Shown here piece by piece: positions 1-5,323 of a stretch of DNA of 5,632 nucleotides. This DNA is from Microthrixaceae bacterium (GTDB lineage: Bacteria; Actinomycetota; Acidimicrobiia; Acidimicrobiales; Acidimicrobilacustridaceae). The translations under genes and the position numbers were made by a program. The stretch covers positions 1 through 5,632 of the forward strand of contig CANGMY010000114.1 in NCBI GenBank assembly GCA_947455015.1. The letters run 5' to 3'. How positions within the stretch are numbered: the stretch's first letter is position 1; every line of letters starts with the position of its first letter. Under the pieces are notes generated by a model. That model did no database searches, was not told where the DNA came from, and saw only the letters and a list, made by a program, of their open reading frames with translations.

Positions 1-540
1 AGCGGCGGACAGTTGCTCATCAGTGGGCGAGACGTCAACGGCGTAAGTAGTGACTCGCTCGCTCGCGCCGGTGTGTGCCTCGTTCCCGAGGGCCGCGGCA
101 TTTTCCCGAATCTCACCGTCACCGAGAACTTGCGAATGTTCACGCACGCGGGTGCGTCACTTTCCGATGTTCAGGACAAGGCGTTCGCACAGTTCCCTCG
201 ATTGAAGGAACGTCGCAAGCAAGTCGCCGGCACGATGTCGGGTGGCGAACAGCAGATGCTTGCAATGGCCCGTGCTCTTACGGTGAACCCATCGCTTCTT
301 CTTCTCGATGAACTCTCGATGGGTCTCGCACCACTCATCGTCGAAGAGCTCTATGAACGTGTGGCCGAACTTGCGGCCGACGGCATCTCCATCCTCGTGG
401 TGGAACAGTTCGCCCAAGCCGTGCTGGGCGTGTCGACCGTTGCGTCGATCATGTTGCACGGACGCATTACTCGTACCGGACCACCTGCCGAGATCGCCGA
501 GGAATTGACCGAGGCGTATCTGGGCGGAACAACCCACTGA
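1..540 (+). CDS. livF: Branched-chain amino acid ABC transporter ATP-binding protein, LivF-like (5' end outside window)
   Basis: Cytoplasmic ATPase subunit of a LIV/HAAT-type importer, which powers uptake of branched-chain amino acids, amides or related small acids together with LivG and the LivH/LivM permeases. The frame is open from base 1, so the N-terminus with Walker A lies upstream; 179 residues remain of a family length near 235. Visible in order are the LivF-style Q-loop region VPEGRGIFPNLTVTENL (residues 28-44 of the fragment), the ABC signature MSGGEQQMLAMARAL (79-93), Walker B LLLLDE (99-104), the D-loop SMGLAP (106-111), the LivF-type VEQ at the switch position (134-136), and the typical C-terminal AYLGG (172-176). 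The residue after the catalytic Glu is Leu105, where the family normally has Pro (DEP). A TTG at base 13 is internal and not the true start. The substrate cannot be told from this subunit. Confidence in the family is high. Confidence 0.9.
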   Translation, partial: SGGQLLISGRDVNGVSSDSLARAGVCLVPEGRGIFPNLTVTENLRMFTHAGASLSDVQDKAFAQFPRLKERRKQVAGTMSGGEQQMLAMARALTVNPSLLLLDELSMGLAPLIVEELYERVAELAADGISILVVEQFAQAVLGVSTVASIMLHGRITRTGPPAEIAEELTEAYLGGTTH

Positions 541-556
541 TCAACGCCAGAACAAC

Positions 557-561
557 GGAGG
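557..561 (+). promoter_or_regulatory. Shine-Dalgarno site GGAGG for the small membrane protein
   Basis: GGAGG lies 4 nt before the ATG at 566, in the 25-nt gap after the livF stop. It fixes the start of the small gene and supports that gene being real and translated from the livF transcript. Confidence 0.75.
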
Positions 562-565
562 AAAC

Positions 566-919
566 ATGAGTAACACTGAAACCACCCCGTCGGCCCGCCT
601 CCAGGAGTTCCAGGGCGAAGTCGATGCAATGAAGGTCGATGGCGGCAAAGCCAATCCTGAGCGCACGTGGCTGATCCTTGGGTCGCTACTGATGCTCGCA
701 GGCATTGTGCTTTCGCTCATCGCCTGGCTGACCATCCAAGGCAGCGGCAAAGGTGCAAAGACCGACGATCTCGCCGCTATGGGAACGTTCGGACTTGTTC
801 TTGCTGTCGTCGGCGCAGCCCTTTTCATTGTGATGTCGCTGCGTCGCTATTTCCGTTTCTGGCTCGTTCGTTTGATCTTTGAACAGCGCGAAGCGGCCGA
901 TCGCATCGCAGGCAAGTAG
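566..919 (+). CDS. Small two-helix membrane protein of unknown function, downstream of livF
   Basis: A 117-residue protein that I do not recognise. It has a polar N-terminal segment (residues 1-33), a strongly hydrophobic helix at about 34-57 (LILGSLLMLAGIVLSLIAWL core), a short polar loop GSGKGAKTDD (59-68), a second hydrophobic helix at about 72-91, and a basic/aromatic juxtamembrane stretch (RRYFRFWLVR, 93-102) with a charged C-terminal tail. The positive residues after helix 2 and the short loop suggest a hairpin with both ends in the cytoplasm. There is no signal peptide or catalytic motif. The start is set by a GGAGG box 4 nt upstream. It follows livF by 25 nt and precedes a strong terminator, so it is probably the last gene of the transporter transcript. 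A role in the transporter is possible by position only. Confidence 0.8.
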   Translation: MSNTETTPSARLQEFQGEVDAMKVDGGKANPERTWLILGSLLMLAGIVLSLIAWLTIQGSGKGAKTDDLAAMGTFGLVLAVVGAALFIVMSLRRYFRFWLVRLIFEQREAADRIAGK

Positions 920-957
920 TCACCGCTCTCTGTAAAAGATGTAGTGGCGGATCCTTG

Positions 958-993
958 ATGTGGGGCGGGGCAACCCGCCCCACATTGCTTTTT
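958..993 (+). terminator. Rho-independent terminator after the livF unit
   Basis: A perfect 12-bp stem pairs ATGTGGGGCGGG (958-969) with CCCGCCCCACAT (974-985) across a GCAA tetraloop (970-973). It is followed by TTGCTTTTT (986-993 region). The very GC-rich stem, GNRA-type loop and T-run are those of an intrinsic terminator. It lies 38 nt after the stop of the small membrane protein and isolates the transporter unit from the next operon. Confidence 0.88.
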
Positions 994-999
994 GCGGTA

Positions 1000-1017
1000 A
1001 CTCGCCCGGGTGCGAGT
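1000..1017. promoter_or_regulatory. Inverted repeat, candidate operator upstream of the amidohydrolase-fadE30-ipdF unit
   Basis: ACTCGC (1000-1005) and GCGAGT (1012-1017) are perfect inverted arms around CCGGGT. An 18-bp palindrome of this kind between a terminator and the first gene of an operon is a plausible binding site for a dimeric repressor such as a TetR-family protein. It has no T-run, so it is unlikely to be another terminator. A TANNNT-type -10 candidate, TAGATT, lies at 1025-1030, but no convincing -35 box accompanies it. It does not match the KstR2 motif as I remember it. Confidence 0.35.
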
Positions 1018-1028
1018 GGTGTCCTAGA

Positions 1029-1041
1029 TTGACGAAGTCAA
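1029..1041. promoter_or_regulatory. Short inverted repeat TTGAC-GAA-GTCAA in the leader region
   Basis: Perfect 5-bp arms TTGAC (1029-1033) and GTCAA (1037-1041) flank GAA. The left arm also reads as a -35-like TTGACG, but no good -10 box sits 16-18 nt downstream. A partly overlapping pair, CAACG (1039-1043) and CGTTG (1051-1055), gives a second small symmetry. This could be an operator half or chance; arms of this length are weak evidence. Confidence 0.25.
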
Positions 1042-1063
1042 CGAATTACACGTTGCCGATTCC

Positions 1064-1070
1064 AGGGGGA
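1064..1070 (+). promoter_or_regulatory. Shine-Dalgarno site for the amidohydrolase-like gene
   Basis: AGGGGGA lies 7 nt upstream of ATG 1078, the best-placed ribosome binding site in this leader. It favours 1078 over the in-frame ATG at 1084. Confidence 0.6.
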
Positions 1071-1077
1071 ATTCACA

Positions 1078-1971
1078 ATGGCTATGCCGACCGACGTTCC
1101 GGTCATCGACACGATGATTGGCTTTCCGGCGAAGGATCTGAAAGCGCAGTACGAGTTCATTACGAAGCAGACAAAGGACTCGCAGTCGAAAGAAGAGTTC
1201 GAGTTTCCGGCCGAGTACATGTTCAAGGCTCCGCCGGATAAGGAAAAAGAAGTTCGCGAAACCGACGATCCGGTTGGCTACACCCTCGACCAGATGGACA
1301 AGTGCGGCGTCTCAATCGGCATGGTTGGCGTTGGCCATCGTGAAGGCCAAGGCGAAGCAACTGGTGAAGAAGCGCTCAAGCGTTATCCCGGACGCTTTGT
1401 CGGTTCCGTTGGCGCCGATCCCAACGACGGAATGGCTGGCATCGAGAACATCGTGCGCGCCTACGAAACCTGGGGCGTGCGTTCCATCAGCATGTTCCCG
1501 GCCGGTTGCTTCCCTCAGGTCGCGATCAACGACAAGAAGATGTATCCGATTTACGCAAAGGCCTGTGAACTCGACATTCCGGTCTTCGTCTGCACCGGTA
1601 TTCCTGGTCCTCGTTTGAAGTTCCAGTGCCAGCACGTGGAGCATGTCGACGAAGTCATGTACGACTTCCCCGAACTCACCTATGTCTCTCGCCACGGCTG
1701 TCAGCCATGGACCGAGTTGATGGTGAAGCTCATGCTCAAGTGGCCGGGCCTGCACTACTCAACTTCGGCCTTCGCTCCGAAGCATTACGACCCGCGCATC
1801 ATCGACTACGCCAACACCCGTGGAGCCGACAAGATCATCTACGCCGGCTATTTCCCGATGGGCCTGTCGCTTCAGCGCATCATGACCGAAATGCGTGATG
1901 TGCCGTTCAACGACAACGTTTGGCCGAAGTTCCTCCACGACAATGCGGCTCGGGTTCTGAAGCTGGATTGA
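1078..1971 (+). CDS. Amidohydrolase-fold (Amidohydro_2-like) protein with a degenerate metal site
   Basis: A 297-residue protein resembling the ACMSD/amidohydrolase-2 TIM-barrel family common in actinobacterial catabolic clusters. The length is normal and the frame is intact. The N-terminal strand reads VIDTMIGFP (residues 9-17), where active members have DxHxH, so both histidines are replaced (Met13, Gly15). The strand usually ending in His reads PVFVCTG, with Cys172. His206 in YVSRHGCQPW is kept. The strand that normally carries the catalytic Asp (GSDYP-like) reads YAGYFPMG, with Tyr258. Thus only one of five expected ligands is obvious. It may bind no metal, or may work by another mechanism. 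The start is supported by AGGGGGA at 1064-1070, 7 nt before the ATG; Met3 is an alternative start. It heads a unit with fadE30-like and ipdF-like genes, 20 nt from the former, which suggests a part in acyl-CoA or steroid catabolism. The substrate is unknown. Confidence 0.8.
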   Translation: MAMPTDVPVIDTMIGFPAKDLKAQYEFITKQTKDSQSKEEFEFPAEYMFKAPPDKEKEVRETDDPVGYTLDQMDKCGVSIGMVGVGHREGQGEATGEEALKRYPGRFVGSVGADPNDGMAGIENIVRAYETWGVRSISMFPAGCFPQVAINDKKMYPIYAKACELDIPVFVCTGIPGPRLKFQCQHVEHVDEVMYDFPELTYVSRHGCQPWTELMVKLMLKWPGLHYSTSAFAPKHYDPRIIDYANTRGADKIIYAGYFPMGLSLQRIMTEMRDVPFNDNVWPKFLHDNAARVLKLD

Positions 1972-1991
1972 TCGGGTCCTAAAGTGGGCCT

Positions 1992-3176
1992 ATGGCCCTC
2001 CCCACAGATGTCTCGACCGTCTCCGACGAGGAATTCCGTGCCGCTGCCCAATCGTGGCTGGCCGAAAACCTCGTCGGAGAATTCGCGTCCCTGAAGGGGC
2101 GCGGTGGCCCCGGCGATGAAGAAGTCGGATTCGAAATCCGCGAACGCTGGGAAAAGGTGCTGGGCGCCGCCGGCTGGATCGGACTGGGTTGGCCCACCGA
2201 ATTTGGTGGACGCAATGCCACGGTCGGTCAGCAGATCATTTGGGCCGAGGAATACGCGCGTGCGCAGGCCCCCGGTCGCGTCAACCACATGGGCGAGAAT
2301 CTCCTCGGCCCGACACTGATCGAACATGGAACTCCCGAACAGTGCGAACGTTTCCTTCCGCCAATTCTCAGTGGTGACGAGCGCTGGTGCCAGGGCTATT
2401 CCGAACCCAATGCCGGTTCCGATCTTGCCAACGTGCAGACCCGCGCTGTTCTCGACGGCGACCAGTGGATCATCAATGGTCAGAAGGTCTGGACTTCGCT
2501 GGCTCATGTTTCGCATTGGTGTTTCGTTGTTGCTCGCACCGAAGTCGGCTCAACCCGTCACAAGGGTTTGTCCTTCCTTCTCGTACCGATGGACCAGCCC
2601 GGTGTCGAGGCGCGCATCATCGTGCAGATCACTGGCGGCGGTGAATTCAACGAAGTCTTCTTGAGCGATGCCGTGACCGGTGCAGACATGATCGTTGGCG
2701 AACCGGGCAAGGGCTGGGGCGTTGCGATGGACTTGCTTGCTCTTGAGCGCGGCATCTCGACACTCGCACAGCAGGTTGGTTTCGAACGCGAACTCGACAA
2801 CCTCATTGCCGAAGCCAAGAAGAAGGGTTCGGCTGCTGACCCGATCATGCGTCAGCGTCTTGCCGATGCCTACACCGGTCTCAAACTCATGCAATGGAAT
2901 GCTCTGCGTTCGATGGGTTCCGGAGTTCCTGGGCCCGAAGCGTCAATTTCAAAGTTGTTCTGGGGCACATGGCACAGCGACCTCGGCGAACTCGCTATGG
3001 ATATTGGCGGTACCGAGTCGATGATTGCCGAAGGTTTCCCCTACGAGCTCACACTCGACCAAAAGATGTTCTTGTTCACCCGATCCGAAACTATTTACGG
3101 CGGCAGCAACGAAATCCAACGCAATGTGTTGGGTGAACGCGTGCTCGGCCTTCCCAAGGAGCCCAACCCCGCATGA
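1992..3176 (+). CDS. fadE30: Acyl-CoA dehydrogenase, FadE30-like (steroid ring C/D catabolism)
   Basis: A 394-residue FAD-dependent acyl-CoA dehydrogenase of normal length, predicted to put an alpha,beta double bond into an acyl-CoA. Domains are an N-terminal helical domain (about 10-125), a middle beta domain (about 130-230) and a C-terminal helical domain (about 240-388). The signature GYSEPNAGSDL is at 135-145, and NGQKVWTS (162-169) follows the family pattern. The C-terminal segment ETIYGGSNEIQRN (366-378) has Gly where MCAD carries its catalytic Glu, whereas LALERG (249-254) offers Glu252 at the IVD/LCAD-type base position. From memory the sequence closely resembles mycobacterial FadE30 (Rv3560c), which acts on the propionyl-CoA side chain of the indanone (HIP) intermediates. 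The next gene is IpdF-like, as in Mycobacterium. An in-frame TAA at 1980-1982 makes ATG 1992 the first possible start, though its ribosome binding site is weak, so coupling to the upstream gene 20 nt away is likely. The general family is certain; the FadE30 assignment is probable. Confidence 0.85.
   Translation: MALPTDVSTVSDEEFRAAAQSWLAENLVGEFASLKGRGGPGDEEVGFEIRERWEKVLGAAGWIGLGWPTEFGGRNATVGQQIIWAEEYARAQAPGRVNHMGENLLGPTLIEHGTPEQCERFLPPILSGDERWCQGYSEPNAGSDLANVQTRAVLDGDQWIINGQKVWTSLAHVSHWCFVVARTEVGSTRHKGLSFLLVPMDQPGVEARIIVQITGGGEFNEVFLSDAVTGADMIVGEPGKGWGVAMDLLALERGISTLAQQVGFERELDNLIAEAKKKGSAADPIMRQRLADAYTGLKLMQWNALRSMGSGVPGPEASISKLFWGTWHSDLGELAMDIGGTESMIAEGFPYELTLDQKMFLFTRSETIYGGSNEIQRNVLGERVLGLPKEPNPA
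3156..3161 (+). promoter_or_regulatory. Shine-Dalgarno AAGGAG for the ipdF-like gene, inside the fadE30 3' end
   Basis: AAGGAG lies 11 nt before ATG 3173, within the last codons of the acyl-CoA dehydrogenase gene. Together with the ATGA stop/start overlap at 3173-3176 it fixes the start and indicates translational coupling. Confidence 0.6.
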
Positions 3177-3934
3177 GCACAACACCGAACTACGTCAACG
3201 GACATGGACTTCTTGCGGGCAAGAAGGTGCTGGTCACCGCTGCAGCCGGAACGGGTATTGGATTTCAAGCAGCAAAGCGCGCGATCGAAGAAGGCGCGCA
3301 GGTCGTCATTTCTGACAAACACGAGCGCCGCTGTGGAGAATCAGCCGCAGAACTCGGCGTGGTTGGTATTCCTTGCGACGTAACGGTTGAGTCCGATGTG
3401 CAGGCGCTCGTTGAAGGCGCAGCTGCTGCTCTCGGTGGCATCGATGTATTCATTAATAACGCTGGCCTTGGTGGCGAGGTTCCCATCGTCGATATGACTG
3501 ATGATCAGTGGAGCCTCGTTCTTGATGTCACGCTCAATGGAACCTTCCGATGCATGCGTGCCGAGATGCAATACCTCTACGCAAACGGTGGCGGCGTGAT
3601 CGTCAACAACGCTTCGGTACTTGGTTGGCGCGCCCAGGAGGGCCAAGCCCATTACGCGGCAGCAAAGGCCGGCGTTATGGCGCTCACGCGTTGCGCGGCA
3701 ATCGAAGCAGCACCTCATGATGTGCGCATCAACGCAGTTGCTCCAAGCCTTGCGATGCATCCGTTCTTGGCCAAGGCCACGACCGAAGAAACGCTTGCGG
3801 AACTCACCAAGCGCGAAGCCTTCGGGCGCGCCGCAGAGCCGTGGGAAGTTGCCAACGTGATGATGTTCCTGGCCTCTGACTACAGCTCCTATATGACCGG
3901 CGAAATCGTGTCGGTCAGCAGCCAGCGGGCATAA
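3173..3934 (+). CDS. ipdF: Short-chain dehydrogenase/reductase, IpdF-like (steroid indanone intermediate oxidoreductase)
   Basis: A 253-residue classical SDR, cytoplasmic and NAD(P)-dependent. The N-terminal nucleotide motif is TAAAGTGIG (22-30), a variant of TGxxxGxG. NNAG lies at 95-98, the catalytic Ser148 in NNASVLGW, and the YxxxK pair is Tyr161/Lys165 (YAAAKAG). The position usually held by the tetrad Asn (VNL) reads VTL with Thr120, followed by Asn122. The stretches NNASVLGWRAQ, AAAKAGVMALTR, AFGRAAEPWEVA and ASDYSSY match my memory of mycobacterial IpdF (Rv3559c), proposed to interconvert hydroxy and keto forms of HIP-pathway intermediates during cholesterol ring C/D degradation. It overlaps the fadE30-like gene by 4 nt (ATGA), the same order as in Mycobacterium tuberculosis. 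The homology is recalled, not aligned. A general SDR of another pathway is the alternative, but the paired neighbour makes it less likely. Confidence 0.85.
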   Translation: MSTTPNYVNGHGLLAGKKVLVTAAAGTGIGFQAAKRAIEEGAQVVISDKHERRCGESAAELGVVGIPCDVTVESDVQALVEGAAAALGGIDVFINNAGLGGEVPIVDMTDDQWSLVLDVTLNGTFRCMRAEMQYLYANGGGVIVNNASVLGWRAQEGQAHYAAAKAGVMALTRCAAIEAAPHDVRINAVAPSLAMHPFLAKATTEETLAELTKREAFGRAAEPWEVANVMMFLASDYSSYMTGEIVSVSSQRA

Positions 3935-3957
3935 CGACGTCAGAGATTCCTGATTCG
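3935..3957. other. Convergent intergenic gap with no clear terminator
   Basis: Only 23 nt separate the stop of the ipdF-like gene (+) from the stop of the phosphotransferase gene (-). The only symmetry is a 4-bp stem TTCG/CGAA at 3954-3965, which runs into the phosphotransferase coding end. No GC-rich hairpin with a T-run is present, so the two transcripts probably overlap at their 3' ends. Confidence 0.5.
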
Positions 3958-5319
3958 TTAGCGAAACGTTTGGATCGGCAGATGGGTGGCCATCGCTGAT
4001 CCGGGCGGTCCAAGAAGTTGATGCGCGCGCAGGTTGCGCTTGTGGAACAGCACGAGAAGTTCCTCGTCGTAGGTTCCCGTTGCTGCATCGGCCAGCACGA
4101 AAGCTTCGAGTTCAGCTTCGCCGGTGAACCAATCGGCGGGACGATCGCCGAGCAGTTGATGAAGATCATCAAGGTCGTCGTTGCTGACCTGATCACCGAT
4201 TTCGATTGCGCGGGCAGCGTGGCGAGCTTCGCGGAACAACGCTCGAAGTCGGTACTTGAGGAATTCGTCGTCGACGGCGCCGTCACCCACGGACAACGAC
4301 TTCAAAACGGTTGCCATGTGCTCCACAGGAGTTGAAGCGCGTCCTTCGTGAACCTCGGGCTCATCAACCGTTGGTAACTCGACCTGCAGGATTTCCGCCA
4401 AAGCTTCGGTCGCAAAGAGATTGGTTTCGTAACACCACTGCATGTTCGTCATGAGGTCGGTGTCGACGTTTGGTCGACGAACCGCTTGGCCAAGAGCGAG
4501 TTGGTTCGTAAGCGTGAACGCGAAGTGGTGACGCATGAGCGCGTCGATATCGATTTCAGTACCCGAGAGTTCTTCGTAACGCGCGTACAGCGTGGGGAAG
4601 TCTCCGTAGCCAACGATGGTGTCGCGCATGCGCCAAGCAGCAAGATCCATCATGGGGTCGCCAATATGGCCGATCTCAAGATCGAGAACCGCCACAATCT
4701 TTCCGCTGGCATTGTGGAACTGGCCAGAATCCCAACAAATAACTGATTCGCGACCCTTGGACTGCGGGGGATTGCGACGCAACCAACCCAAGCAGAACTC
4801 CATGAATGGGTCGGGCCCATTCTTGGTTGAGCGATACACCGTTTCGTACTGGCGCAAGCCCAGCAGGCCAGAGAGTTCGGGCGACTCGGCTCGCATGATC
4901 CCTGCTGCCGCGAATGGTTCAACATCGAGCGCGTGCATGCGGGCGAGGATCTGCAAATAGTCATCGACTGCCGACGCACGATCAGCGTCAGTCGTGTTCT
5001 CGAAATGCTGCTGGCCGCCGACGCGTTCCATGACATAGGCCATGGGCTCGTCGATCCAGCCAAGGACAGCAGGCGTGGGAATGTCGCGCTCATGCAACAT
5101 CGCTTGCAGCGTCATCTCGTGACGCAACGGAAAAATGAGTGGCATGTCTGTGCGATCGCCGCGTACGACTAGCGACTGCGTTACGCCGTTGCGTTCAACT
5201 TCAGCGAACCACACTGGCCGCCAACGGGGCTGACGCCAGAGAGAGGTGACGGTTCCGCCGAGATTTGCTTCAAGCCAGGCCTGAACCTGCTGGGTGTCTT
5301 GGCGCGGTTGTTCGCTCAT
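3958..5319 (-). CDS. APH-fold phosphotransferase-family protein (aminoglycoside phosphotransferase-like)
   Basis: A 453-residue protein of the APH/choline-kinase-like kinase fold, a group often found beside acyl-CoA dehydrogenase and SDR genes in actinobacteria. Seen in order from Met at 5319 are LVVRGDR (50-56), where Arg replaces the usual ATP-binding Lys as in many catabolic members; Glu68 in RHEMTLQAML (helix C); VMERVGGQ (96-103); and the catalytic-loop region ICWDSGQFHN (194-203), which departs from HGDxxxxN. The metal-binding VLDLEIGHIGDPMMDLA (211-227) replaces the common DWE with DLE. A C-terminal extension of about 120 residues is predicted helical and acidic, with no motif I recognise. 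A GTG at 5382 in the same frame would add 21 residues over the upstream SDR's conserved 3' end, so ATG 5319 is preferred although its ribosome binding site is weak. It lies 4 nt after that SDR's stop, so the two are probably co-transcribed. The substrate is unknown; antibiotic resistance is not implied. Confidence 0.82.
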   Translation of the reverse strand: MSEQPRQDTQQVQAWLEANLGGTVTSLWRQPRWRPVWFAEVERNGVTQSLVVRGDRTDMPLIFPLRHEMTLQAMLHERDIPTPAVLGWIDEPMAYVMERVGGQQHFENTTDADRASAVDDYLQILARMHALDVEPFAAAGIMRAESPELSGLLGLRQYETVYRSTKNGPDPFMEFCLGWLRRNPPQSKGRESVICWDSGQFHNASGKIVAVLDLEIGHIGDPMMDLAAWRMRDTIVGYGDFPTLYARYEELSGTEIDIDALMRHHFAFTLTNQLALGQAVRRPNVDTDLMTNMQWCYETNLFATEALAEILQVELPTVDEPEVHEGRASTPVEHMATVLKSLSVGDGAVDDEFLKYRLRALFREARHAARAIEIGDQVSNDDLDDLHQLLGDRPADWFTGEAELEAFVLADAATGTYDEELLVLFHKRNLRAHQLLGPPGSAMATHLPIQTFR

Positions 5320-5323
5320 GGAC

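Noticed and set aside
157..537. A 126-codon open frame on the - strand across livF
   Set aside because: The + strand frame carries the full set of ABC ATPase motifs, and the antisense product has no recognisable domain.
994..1077. KstR2-type operator expected for a FadE30/IpdF unit
   Set aside because: I looked for an AAGCAAG/CTTGCTT-like palindrome in the leader and found none; the inverted repeats present have different sequences.
1312..1755. A 147-codon open frame on the - strand
   Set aside because: It is antisense within the amidohydrolase-like gene, His/Asp rich without a family pattern, and lacks its own context.
1872..2516. A 214-codon open frame on the - strand
   Set aside because: It lies antisense to the 5' half of the acyl-CoA dehydrogenase gene and crosses the end of the amidohydrolase-like gene. 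The protein has no recognisable motif, and it is the expected shadow of GC-rich coding sequence.
3954..3971. Possible bidirectional terminator at the convergent gene ends
   Set aside because: The stem is only 4 bp, it is not GC-rich, and no T-run follows on either strand. AAACGTTT at 3964-3971 is a small palindrome inside coding sequence.
4018..4335. A 105-codon open frame on the + strand
   Set aside because: It lies antisense to the phosphotransferase gene, has no ribosome binding site and resembles no family.
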